DNA of 64,000 nucleotides from Mesorhizobium jarvisii (lineage in GTDB: Bacteria > Pseudomonadota > Alphaproteobacteria > Rhizobiales > Rhizobiaceae). The translations under genes were made by a program, and so were the position numbers. The notes beneath the pieces were generated by a model that saw only the letters and a list, made by a program, of their open reading frames with translations, was not told the origin of the DNA and ran no database searches. Positions 36,899 to 54,383 of the stretch are shown one piece after another. The stretch covers positions 24,298 to 88,297 of the forward strand of contig NZ_QZXA01000018.1 in NCBI RefSeq assembly GCF_003601985.1, given 5' to 3'. Position 1 is the first letter of the stretch, and every line of letters starts with the position of its first letter.

Positions 36899-37564
36899 TC
36901 AACTGACAATCGCAATCGCAAAGCCGTCATAGCCCTTGGCGCCTACTGTCTGGATGGCGGTGCCATCCAGGCGCTTGTCGCCGCGTATGAATGAGAACGC
37001 CGCCCGGGCGCCCACGACATTGGCGTCATGCCCACCGCCGTCGATCACCGCGCCGTCGCGGATGACATTGTCGCAGATGATGACTGTTCCCGGCCTCGAA
37101 AGCCGCGTGGCCCAGGAGAGATAGTTCGGGTTGTTCGGCTTGTCGGCGTCGATGAAGATGAGATCGAACGGCCCGGCATTTCCAGCGCTTAGCGCGGCCA
37201 GCGATTCAAGGGCCGGCCCGACCCGCAATTCCACTTGGTTCGAAACCCCTGCACGTCCGAAATTCGACCGCGCGACCTTGGCGTGATGCGGGTCAAGTTC
37301 AAGCGTCACGATCTTGCCGTCCATGGGCAAGGCGCGCGCCATCCAGATCGTCGAATAGCCGCCCAGCGTGCCGATTTCGAGGATCTTCTTCGCACCCCGA
37401 ATCCGCGCCAGCAGTGAAAGCAGCTTGCCCTGCGCCGGCGATACGTCGATCGGCGGCAGGCCTTCGTCACGGTTGGCGGCGAGAACGGCGTCAAGGGCTG
37501 GATCCGCTTCGAACAGAGCATCAACGATGTAGTCGTCGACCGCAGCCCAGGTCTTCCTGCTCAT
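36899..37564 (-). CDS. Class I SAM-dependent O-methyltransferase (COMT/PCMT-like, MetK3 family)
   Basis: This 221-residue protein has SAM motif I ILEIGTLGGYSTIWMARAL (about 63-81) and VTLELDPHH (motif II). The metal-binding motif is DLIFIDADKPNNPNYLSWA. These are features of the O-methyltransferase family 3 (cation-dependent, caffeoyl-CoA/catechol type). The substrate is probably a catechol-like or hydroxylated small compound but cannot be told. The start MSRKTW at 37564 has GGAGAAG upstream; a longer frame is less likely. The gene lies between rpoC and the oxidoreductase gene. Confidence 0.88.
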   Translation of the reverse strand: MSRKTWAAVDDYIVDALFEADPALDAVLAANRDEGLPPIDVSPAQGKLLSLLARIRGAKKILEIGTLGGYSTIWMARALPMDGKIVTLELDPHHAKVARSNFGRAGVSNQVELRVGPALESLAALSAGNAGPFDLIFIDADKPNNPNYLSWATRLSRPGTVIICDNVIRDGAVIDGGGHDANVVGARAAFSFIRGDKRLDGTAIQTVGAKGYDGFAIAIVS

Positions 37565-37658
37565 CGTTTCTTCTCCGATCAAAAGCCGAAACGCGAAAAC
37601 GTAGCCCCGGGGCCTTTCTTGCCGCCATGGATACCAACTTCGCCACGCTCCGGAAAAC

Positions 37659-37686
37659 AAAAAAGCCGCCGGGTTACCCCGACGGC
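37659..37686 (-). terminator. Terminator after rpoC
   Basis: On the minus strand GCCGTCGGG, a GTAA loop and CCCGGCGGC form a 9-bp stem with one mismatch (plus strand 37665-37686), followed by six T residues. It lies 30 bp after the rpoC stop. Confidence 0.88.
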
Positions 37687-37716
37687 CTTGTTGCCTGAGA
37701 TTTCTTGCCGCCGCGC

Positions 37717-41913
<4,197 letters not shown>

Positions 41914-42044
41914 GCCGTTCTCCTTTTCGGGGTCCTCGAAAACCCCTTGCATCTAGTCGCGGGCCAAACGCCCGCCGTCTTTGTCGGCCACCGGCCGTCG
42001 AATTCCTTTGGCGCGCCGCAACTTCGTGCGGCGCGCTGTAGCCG

Positions 42045-46181
<4,137 letters not shown>

Positions 46182-46296
46182 CGTCGCTCCTTAGCTCTAA
46201 ACTCGGGACGGACCTCGCCGCGGTCCGCCTTGCATACCGAGCCGCCTGGGCGGCGGCTCTCTGTCTGTTCTCCGTTCGCCTTTCGGCGGCCGGCTA

Positions 46297-46346
46297 AAAC
46301 GGGAGAAAACCCGTTTCCTGAAGGCCGGTTTTCGGCCCTCAGGAAA
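46297..46346 (-). promoter_or_regulatory. Two hairpins between rplL and rpoB (attenuation/processing region)
   Basis: In the 251-bp gap the plus strand shows AAAACGGG-AGAAAA-CCCGTTT (46297-46316) next to TTTCCTGA...TCAGGAAA enclosing a GGCCG/CGGCC pair (46314-46346). On the minus strand the transcript meets the long hairpin first, then the shorter one, followed by TTTTAG. In E. coli the same gap holds an attenuator and an RNase III site that set the ratio of L7/L12 to RNA polymerase. The same role here is inferred from position only. Confidence 0.65.
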
Positions 46347-46432
46347 GAGGTTCTCGTACATCTCGCGCTACGCGTCCTCCCTCCAGGCGAAGGGAGTGGC
46401 GGACGGCGCGAGGCCGCCCGCCGCTTTTACGC

Positions 46433-46810
46433 TTACTTCAGGTCGACCTTGGCGCCGGCTGCTTCCAGCTGGGCCTTGAACTTGTCGGCGTCGGCCTTGG
46501 AAACGCCTTCCTTGACCGGCTTCGGAGCCGCTTCGACCAGGTCCTTGGCTTCCTTGAGGCCAAGACCGGTGATGGCGCGGACTTCCTTGATGACGTTGAT
46601 CTTCTGCGCGCCAGCGTCGGTGAGGACGACGTCGAATTCCGTCTTTTCCTCGGCCGGAGCAGCAGCAGCGGCAGCGCCGCCAGCAGCGGCAACCGCCACC
46701 GGAGCAGCAGCCGAAACGCCCCACTTTTCTTCCAGAAGCTTCGACAGCTCGGCCGCCTCGAGGACGGTCAGCTTCGAAAGGTCGTCTACGATCTTTGCGA
46801 GATCAGCCAT
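46433..46810 (-). CDS. rplL: 50S ribosomal protein L7/L12
   Basis: This 125-residue protein has the N-terminal dimer helices ([21 protein letters not shown]), an Ala-rich hinge near 38-55 and the C-terminal domain with [22 protein letters not shown]-like sequence. It forms the flexible stalk that recruits translation GTPases. It lies 54 bp after rplJ. Confidence 0.99.
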   Translation of the reverse strand: [125 protein letters not shown]

Positions 46811-46864
46811 TGTTGTATTCCTTCGTTAGGTTCGAACGTGTGTTTTTGATAGCGAGGAACGGCC

Positions 46865-47383
46865 TCATGCCGCCTCGTCCTTCCGGGCGTAAGCGCCGAT
46901 GACGCGCGCGACCGAGGCCGCTGGCGCATTGACGATCTGGGCGATCCGGGTTGCCGGCGTGGCGATCATGCCAACCAGCCTGGCGCGCAGCTCATCGAGC
47001 GACGGAAGTGTGGCGAGTGCCTTCACACCGTCGGCATTGAGCGAGGTGGTGCCCATTGCGCCGCCGAGAATGACGAGCTTGTCATTTCCCTTGGCGAAAT
47101 CGGACGCGACCTTCGGCGCCGCAATCGGATCCTCCGAATAAGCAATCAGCGTCTGTCCCTTGAACAGGTCGATGATCGATGCGGAGTCCGTGCCCTGAAG
47201 AGCGATTTTGGCGAGACGGTTCTTCGCGACTTTAACGGTGCCACCGGCGGCGCGCATTTTCGACCGAAGGTCGTTCATTTGCGCGACGGTGATACCGGCA
47301 TAGTGGGCCACGACCACTGAACCTGCGTTTCCGAACGCTTCGTTCAGGCCCGTGACGAGTTCGCGTTTTTCCGCTCTGTCCAC
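46865..47383 (-). CDS. rplJ: 50S ribosomal protein L10
   Basis: This 172-residue protein starts MDRAEKRELVTGLNEAFGNA and ends in the long C-terminal helix (RVIGAYARKDEAA) that binds L7/L12 dimers. In many bacteria the L10-L12 complex represses its own mRNA by binding the leader; the long structured leader here supports that. Confidence 0.98.
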   Translation of the reverse strand: MDRAEKRELVTGLNEAFGNAGSVVVAHYAGITVAQMNDLRSKMRAAGGTVKVAKNRLAKIALQGTDSASIIDLFKGQTLIAYSEDPIAAPKVASDFAKGNDKLVILGGAMGTTSLNADGVKALATLPSLDELRARLVGMIATPATRIAQIVNAPAASVARVIGAYARKDEAA

Positions 47384-47640
47384 TGCCTATCTCCAGTTGA
47401 CCCCAATCCCGTCAATGAGAACATCTCATTTCGAGGACAGGCGTCGGGTTGCCTTTTTGCCGGCCGGGCCATCCAGTAACGGATCTCCCGAACGACGCTC
47501 GAGGATCCTGCCCCCTTTCGCCACACCGACGGACAAGCCGGCGATGCGCAGACAAAAGGCAAACACGGTTCGAACCTTTCATTGGAGCATTCGCTCCGTT
47601 GTCGGGTCTTCACCCGTCTCATGCAGGCCCACATGAATTA
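47384..47640 (-). ncRNA. Probable rplJ leader RNA (L10-type autoregulation)
   Basis: The minus-strand region before rplJ contains three small perfect hairpins: CGGGT/ACCCG at 47603-47616, GGAGC/GCTCC at 47584-47597 and ATGAGA/TCTCAT at 47415-47429. The compact, GC-clamped hairpins with tetraloop-like GAAG and GAAT loops are what is expected of an L10 leader. A weak promoter (TTGCAG, 17 bases, ATTCAT) may lie at about 47640-47670. I cannot prove the Rfam L10-leader fold by eye. Confidence 0.5.
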
Positions 47641-47676
47641 AGGCTTTTGGGCCGCCTGCAATCTCGGACAGGATGT

Positions 47677-47764
47677 CCGGAAGCCTTTCGGCTTCCGGTA
47701 CCGGGCCCAGGATAAATCCGGGGCCCGGAATTCAGTCACGGATCGGCCTTGCGGCGGCCGATCC
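47677..47764 (-). repeat. Three tandem strong hairpins downstream of rplA
   Basis: CCGGAAGCC/GGCTTCCGG at 47677-47698, CCGGGCCC/GGGCCCGG at 47701-47728 and GGATCGGCC/GGCCGATCC at 47740-47764 stand one after another, the last starting 12 bp after the rplA stop. None has a T run on the minus strand. They may protect the rplKA message 3' end, act as a Rho-linked terminator, or mark a processing site before rplJ. Confidence 0.7.
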
Positions 47765-47776
47765 AAATGGTCTTAA

Positions 47777-48475
<699 letters not shown>

Positions 48476-48479
48476 GATC

Positions 48480-48908
48480 TCAGCCCACCACTTCCAGACC
48501 CATCGAGCGGGCGGAGCCCTCGACCATGCGCATGGCCGCCTCGACGTCGTTTGCGTTCAGATCCTTCATCTTGGCGGTCGCGATTTCGCGCACCTTGTCG
48601 CGCGAAACGGTGCCAGCCTTGACCTTGCCCGGCTCCTTTGAGCCCGACTTCAGGTTCGCGGCCTTCTTCAGGAAGTAGCTCACCGGCGGCGTCTTCATGA
48701 CGAAGGTGAACGACTTGTCCTGATAGTAGGTGATGACGACCGGAACCGGCGATCCCTTTTCCATTTCCTGGGTCTGCGCGTTGAACGCCTTGCAGAACTC
48801 CATGATGTTGATGCCACGCTGACCAAGCGCCGGGCCGATCGGGGGCGACGGCGTAGCCGAACCCGCGGAGACCTGAAGCTTGAGCTGGCCTGCAATTTTC
48901 TTAGCCAT
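48480..48908 (-). CDS. rplK: 50S ribosomal protein L11
   Basis: This 142-residue protein starts MAKKIAGQLKLQVSAGSATP with the proline-rich SPPIGPALGQRGINIMEFCK and the RNA-binding C-terminal part with TVSRDKVREIATAKMKDLNA. It belongs to the GTPase-associated centre and is needed for RelA activation. The 172 bp between it and nusG contain no gene. Confidence 0.99.
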   Translation of the reverse strand: MAKKIAGQLKLQVSAGSATPSPPIGPALGQRGINIMEFCKAFNAQTQEMEKGSPVPVVITYYQDKSFTFVMKTPPVSYFLKKAANLKSGSKEPGKVKAGTVSRDKVREIATAKMKDLNANDVEAAMRMVEGSARSMGLEVVG

Positions 48909-49046
48909 CTCTTTTCCTGCCTTTGTCTATGCCGGCCCCATCTCGGGAAACACCGGCGGTTGCAGTCTGGTGGTGCGGTTCGCGCGGCCGGCTAAAGCCA
49001 CATTCGCCTCCCACCGTTCTCAGGCCATGCGTTTCCGCACCGCCTC

Positions 49047-49072
49047 CCCTGATCGCCAGACCGGCATCAGGG
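49047..49072 (-). repeat. Hairpin after nusG
   Basis: CCCTGAT (49047-49053) pairs with ATCAGGG (49066-49072), with an inner GCC/GGC pair, 9 bp after the nusG stop. No T run follows on the minus strand, so complete termination is doubtful. Confidence 0.45.
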
Positions 49073-49080
49073 ATTTCGGA

Positions 49081-49608
49081 TCAGCCCTTTTCGACCTGTC
49101 CGAATTCCAGATCGACAGGCACGGCGCGCCCGAAGATCGAAACTTCCACCTTGAGCCGCGCCCGCTCCTCGTCCACTTCCTGGACGAAGCCGTTGAACGA
49201 CGCGAAAGGACCATCCGAAACGCGGATCGCCTCGCCGATCTCGAAAGTGACCGAGGGCTTCGGCCGCTCGACGCCTTCCTGCACCTGGTTCAGGATGCGC
49301 TGCGCTTCCGCCTCGGTGATCGGCACTGGCTTGGAGTCACCGAGAAAGCCGGTGACCTTCGGCGTGTTCTTCACGAGCGAGAACACGGCGTCGGTCAAAT
49401 TGGCCTTCAGGAGCACATAGCCCGGGAAGAACTTGCGCTCGGCATCGACCTTGCGGCCACGACGAACTTCGACCACCTTCTCGGTCGGCACCACGATCTG
49501 CTCGATATCGGCGGACAGGCCCTTCTGCTTGGCCTTGTTCTCGATGTCCTCGGCGACCTTCTTTTCAAAATTCGAATAAGCGTGGACGATGTACCAGCGC
49601 GCAGCCAT
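49081..49608 (-). CDS. nusG: Transcription termination/antitermination protein NusG
   Basis: This 175-residue protein starts MAARWYIVHAYSNFEKKVAE (NGN domain, RNA polymerase clamp contact) and has a C-terminal KOW domain with GEAIRVSDGPFASFNGFVQE that binds Rho or S10. It keeps RNA polymerase moving and links it to ribosomes. It lies 29 bp after secE; secE-nusG is a near-universal pair. Confidence 0.99.
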   Translation of the reverse strand: MAARWYIVHAYSNFEKKVAEDIENKAKQKGLSADIEQIVVPTEKVVEVRRGRKVDAERKFFPGYVLLKANLTDAVFSLVKNTPKVTGFLGDSKPVPITEAEAQRILNQVQEGVERPKPSVTFEIGEAIRVSDGPFASFNGFVQEVDEERARLKVEVSIFGRAVPVDLEFGQVEKG

Positions 49609-49637
49609 TTTTTTAGACTTCTCCGTAGTCGCCGGAC

Positions 49638-49841
49638 TTAGCGTCCAATGCCCAGAATCTGTTCGATCGCGAGGCCCATCAACTGATCGGCGCTAAAGAA
49701 AAAGATCATCGCAATCACAGCGAAGGCCAGAACCATCACCGTCGAGATCATCGTTTCGCGCCGCGACGGCCAAGTCACCTTGGCGGTCTCCGAGCGAACC
49801 TGCTGGAGAAAGACGAAAGGATTTGTGGTTTTCGAAGCCAT
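49638..49841 (-). CDS. secE: Preprotein translocase subunit SecE
   Basis: This 67-residue protein reads MASKTTNPFVFLQQVRSETA, then KVTWPSRRETMIST and one C-terminal transmembrane helix (VMVLAFAVIAMIFFFSADQL). This is the short, single-span SecE of alphaproteobacteria. It clamps SecY. The start at 49841 fits the family; a longer frame adds six residues. Confidence 0.97.
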   Translation of the reverse strand: MASKTTNPFVFLQQVRSETAKVTWPSRRETMISTVMVLAFAVIAMIFFFSADQLMGLAIEQILGIGR

Positions 49842-50011
49842 ATGCCGCTCTGTCTTCAAGACCCGTTGGCCGGGTCCCCTGGATGATCCCGCTGGCCGGG
49901 ACGTGCCGCCTGAGCCCAGTCTCGCGCCGAATCAGCGCAATCATTTCGCCCATGCAAATCAGACGCGTAAAGCCGGCTTCCCAGCTCCACGCGTCGCGTG
50001 TCTGTTCTGTC

Positions 50012-50040
50012 TACATAAAACCGATTCTTGATCCACGCAA
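50012..50040 (-). promoter_or_regulatory. Putative promoter of secE-nusG
   Basis: On the minus strand TTGCGT (50035-50040) and TATGTA (50012-50017) are separated by 17 bases. Transcription would begin near 50005, about 165 bases before secE. The gap 49842-50203 between secE and tRNA-Trp holds this element and no recognisable gene. Read-through from tRNA-Trp is also possible. Confidence 0.5.
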
Positions 50041-50203
50041 GTGGCAAGTGTCCGCTTTATGACCAAACGCCGCCTCGGAACCATCCAGTCGTTCCGTCCC
50101 GGCTATGGCGTCCTTATGCCCCAATTGGCCTAATATGGCAAGCGTGTCGCCGATTTTCAAAGGGCGGTCCGCGGAATTATCATTTCTGACGGCCATTTCG
50201 AAA

Positions 50204-50279
<76 letters not shown>

Positions 50280-50361
50280 ATCGTGCGCGCCTCGGCGCAA
50301 CAGGGGCTTCCTAAAAGCTTCCGCGCTCTCTGTAAAGAGTGGTTTGCACGCAAACGCGCCT

Positions 50362-50481
50362 TCATCCCCTTTGCCAGAAATCCGGATAGGTCACGACCAG
50401 CCCATCGCGGTCGCTCTCGAGATGCTCGATGCCAGGGCCGTCCCACTCGCGCCAGCGCACGATCTTGAAATCGTCCGACAT
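50362..50481 (-). pseudogene. Short glycolipid-binding-like fragment (39 residues)
   Basis: The frame reads MSDDFKIVRWREWDGPGIEH, then LESDRDGLVVTYPDFWQRG and stop. The FxIVRWREWDGPGIEHL beginning resembles the N-terminus of putative glycolipid-binding (PF06475-like) proteins, which normally run to about 180-190 residues. After some 27 residues the likeness stops, and no other frame continues it. It begins 27 bp after the globin stop with a GGAG about 9 bases upstream, so it may still be translated. I read it as a gene truncated by deletion, or a very short genuine protein; confidence is limited. Confidence 0.45.
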
Positions 50482-50508
50482 CAGTCCGCACTCCGAGGCG
50501 GCTGGAAG

Positions 50509-50991
50509 CTACTTTGTTTCCGGCGGCGTGTACGGCCCGCCCGGCACGCCCCAGCCCCAGGCAGGCATCGGCTCGGTTTCCGGATCGCAGGTCTGGCCTA
50601 GATTGGAGTTCATCTTGGCCAATCGGGATCCCCATTCGACATAGCCCATGAAGGCCGAGCGGAATTCGGGATCGTCCGGCAAGCCGACCTCGTCGGCTGC
50701 ATCGGCGAGCAGGTTGATCCAGCGGCGGCGCTGCTCCTCGGTCAAGTGCTTGCCCAGATGATGCATGACCATCTCGCGGTGGCCGCCGAATTTCTCGCTA
50801 TAGATCTTCGGTCCGCCGAACACCTCGCCGATGAAGGCCGCGACATGGGCGGGATGGTCCGGCGACATCGTCTTGAATACCGGCCCGACGACCGGGTCCT
50901 TTGCCACCTTGTCATAGAAGGTCTGCGTCAGCCGGTTCAGGGCATCGCTGCCACCGGCCCATTCATAGAGTGTCGGAACATCCCGGCTCAT
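50509..50991 (-). CDS. Group II truncated haemoglobin
   Basis: This 160-residue protein matches the trHbO/trHb2 group: LYEWAGGSDALNRLTQTFYDKV at the N-terminus, FGGPKIYSEKFGGHREM in the middle, with His78 as probable proximal haem ligand and Trp91 at the conserved G8 position. Such globins bind O2 or NO and take part in oxidative/nitrosative stress defence. The C-terminal extension of about 30 residues (TCDPETEPMPAWGWGVPGGP) is longer than in the mycobacterial protein. GGAGGATCGATA precedes the ATG. In rhizobia the exact role is unknown. Confidence 0.9.
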   Translation of the reverse strand: MSRDVPTLYEWAGGSDALNRLTQTFYDKVAKDPVVGPVFKTMSPDHPAHVAAFIGEVFGGPKIYSEKFGGHREMVMHHLGKHLTEEQRRRWINLLADAADEVGLPDDPEFRSAFMGYVEWGSRLAKMNSNLGQTCDPETEPMPAWGWGVPGGPYTPPETK

Positions 50992-51092
50992 TATCGATCC
51001 TCCGCCAGCCCCGGCGCCACCCGCGGCGACGATAGCGGAAAGATCGAAGGCAGCTCAACCTGCCTCGATGGCCAGTTTCGGAAAGCCGCGCA

Positions 51093-52778
51093 CTACAGCT
51101 TTGCGGGCGCTTCGGCCGCCGCGTTGGCGGGCGGCAGGCCGCGGCAATTATCGGGCCTGGGAACGGCCTTGCAAATCGTGGCGCCGGTCAGTGCGTCGAC
51201 CGATTGCGGTCCGGTTGTCAGTCCCGCTTTCAGCATGATGTCCGGTTCAAGCCGGCGCTCGGCCGAACGCCCCGCGATCGCCTTGAACAGAGCGGGACCG
51301 ATCGCCATCTCCTCGAGATACGCCTTGACCATCTGCTTCTGTCCCATCGGGTACAGGCTGAGCCGCGCCTGCGGACCGACAAGCCTTCTCGCGCCGCCGG
51401 CAAGCATCAGCGCGCAGGCCGTATCGCACTCCACGCCCGCATCGATGCTCAATCCGGCATAGGCACCCTCCTTGGCCAGGCAATTCCATGCCCGTGGGTC
51501 GCAATCGACGAAATCGGTCCAGCCCACGGCGACGTCGAGCCTCCTTTCACGGATAAGCCGGCCCGCTGCCAGGGCGCCAGACAGGTCCCCTCCCCGTGAG
51601 CTGATCACGACAGGCAGGCGCCGATCGCCAAGCGTGGCGAGCAACTGGCGCAGCTTCGGCAGTGTCTGGCTCGTAATCACGCCTTCCGCCGAGATCCATT
51701 CCGGACAGTCAGGATTACACAGCGGATTGCTGCCGCGAACCACGACAAAGCGCATGTCCGCGCCGGCCTTGGCGGTTTCCGGTCCAACTGGTGCGACATC
51801 CCTGGGCTTGCCCGTCGCAGCAGCCGATGGCGTCGCATTGTTTGCAGGGCTCGGTATCTCCCGGCAATTCGCGGCCGGCTGTTGCGGCGCGCACAGGCCG
51901 GCGGAGGTCAACAGATCCGCCGCGTCCCGGCTGGTCACCAGCTTCATCGCCAGCATATCGTCGAGCGTGATCTGGCGGATGTCGCTGGCCGGCGTGGCCT
52001 TCATCATTTCCAGCACGCCGTCGCCTATACCCATTTCCCTGAGATAGGCCGATAGCGTCTTCTCGACCGTCTTGCTCATCTCGTAGGTCTTGTAGCTGCC
52101 GGCATTTTTCCGGCTGACCACCTTGGTGTTGATCACCTTCTTCTTGCCGTTCACGATCCGGTAGGTGGTCCGGTAGAGCAGCTTCTCGCGCTTGTAGGTG
52201 GTGGTGATCTGATGAACGCCGAGATAGGCGAAATCTCCGACCACGCGGCGGATACCGCCGGAAAACATCAGCGGACAGGCCGAATTGCACATGGCCCCGT
52301 CGTCAAAGGCCATGCCGAAATAGTCGGCACCCTTGCCCTTGTTGTCGCTGCAATTCTTCGCCTCCGGCTGGCAGCCGGAAAACACCGTCACGCCGACGGC
52401 GATATCGAGCTTGGCCTTGCGGATCATCCTGCCAAGTGCGAGTGCGGCATCGACATTGCCGCCGGGCGAGCTGACGACGACAGGCAGTTGCCGTCCCTTC
52501 AGCGTTTTGAGCGTGCGTTTGAAGAGTGACGGCGTGCCCGCCGCGATCGTGCCTTCAGCCGATACCCATTCCGGACAATTGGGCTCGCAGCCCGGCGCAT
52601 TGCTGCGCACGACGGCGAAGCGCATCGGTGGGATGTCCAGCGACTGCTCCTGGGCCCGGGCCGGCAGGACAGGCAGCACTATGGCGGTCAACAGCATGAG
52701 GCGAACCAGCGCCCGCAACCACCATGCCTTCCCATTGAAACAGCGCCCTGGAACCACTCTTTCGCCAAGCTCCCGCAA
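51093..52778 (-). CDS. Secreted protein with two ClpP/crotonase-like domains, second one degenerate (COG3904-like)
   Basis: This protein of up to 561 residues has an N-terminal signal sequence (LMLLTAIVLPVLPARA, cleavage near residue 42). Two homologous domains follow: copy 1 from about 52 (MRFAVVRSNAPGCEPNCPEW) to 305, copy 2 from about 342 (MRFVVVRGSNPLCNPDCPEW) to 545. Copy 1 keeps SSPGG (103-107), CNSAC with Ser166 and a His189 23 residues later, the spacing of a ClpP-like Ser-His pair. In copy 2 the same positions are Thr453 and Tyr476, so it has probably lost peptidase activity. Copy 1 also has a 35-45-residue insert after the His. The start is uncertain (TTG at 52778; a GTG at 52757 is possible). 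The substrate is unknown. Confidence 0.8.
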   Translation of the reverse strand: MRELGERVVPGRCFNGKAWWLRALVRLMLLTAIVLPVLPARAQEQSLDIPPMRFAVVRSNAPGCEPNCPEWVSAEGTIAAGTPSLFKRTLKTLKGRQLPVVVSSPGGNVDAALALGRMIRKAKLDIAVGVTVFSGCQPEAKNCSDNKGKGADYFGMAFDDGAMCNSACPLMFSGGIRRVVGDFAYLGVHQITTTYKREKLLYRTTYRIVNGKKKVINTKVVSRKNAGSYKTYEMSKTVEKTLSAYLREMGIGDGVLEMMKATPASDIRQITLDDMLAMKLVTSRDAADLLTSAGLCAPQQPAANCREIPSPANNATPSAAATGKPRDVAPVGPETAKAGADMRFVVVRGSNPLCNPDCPEWISAEGVITSQTLPKLRQLLATLGDRRLPVVISSRGGDLSGALAAGRLIRERRLDVAVGWTDFVDCDPRAWNCLAKEGAYAGLSIDAGVECDTACALMLAGGARRLVGPQARLSLYPMGQKQMVKAYLEEMAIGPALFKAIAGRSAERRLEPDIMLKAGLTTGPQSVDALTGATICKAVPRPDNCRGLPPANAAAEAPAKL

Positions 52779-52855
52779 TGCAACCTATACTAGTTGCCGT
52801 GATAGCGCTTGCAACAGGGTAGGCGCAGTTCCGATGTCACGCAGCGACGTAAACG

Positions 52856-52883
52856 AAAAGGGCGGCCCGAAGACCGCCCTTTC
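52856..52883 (-). terminator. Terminator after the second tuf gene
   Basis: On the minus strand GGGCGG, an 8-base loop and CCGCCC (plus strand 52860-52865 with 52874-52879) are followed by TTTT. It lies about 35 bp after the tuf stop. Confidence 0.85.
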
Positions 52884-52913
52884 CTTGTCGATCCGGCTTA
52901 TTGCCGGTCTCGA

Positions 52914-54089
<1,176 letters not shown>

Positions 54090-54139
54090 AGTCTCTTTCC
54101 TTGGACGGCCTTGACCTTCAGTTCAGTCGAATGCGGGGC

Positions 54140-54168
54140 GATTAGCGACAAAGGCCAAAAAACACAAG
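54140..54168 (-). promoter_or_regulatory. Putative promoter of the second tuf gene
   Basis: On the minus strand CTTGTG (54163-54168) and CTAATC (54140-54145) are 17 bases apart, which fits the rhizobial CTTGAC/CTATAT pattern. Transcription would start near 54133, about 44 bases before the ATG. The -35 box lies inside an inverted repeat, GGCCAAAA (54153-54160) and TTTTGGCC (54173-54180), that may bind a regulator. Confidence 0.6.
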
Positions 54169-54383
54169 CGTCTTTTGGCCGGGTGCCGTCTCACTCAGTC
54201 CGAACCTGGGATCCGATTGCGGGGATATGGCGCTGATATAGGAAGGCGATGGGGGAAATGGAATGGCTGACTGGCCGATCGGTCGAGGCCTGCATCCCTT
54301 GTTCTTGCCGGCCAGTTCCTGTCTCGGCCACGGCCGGTTGATGGCCCATTGCGGCGGCCACCGAGGTCTGATCTCCTGACCCC

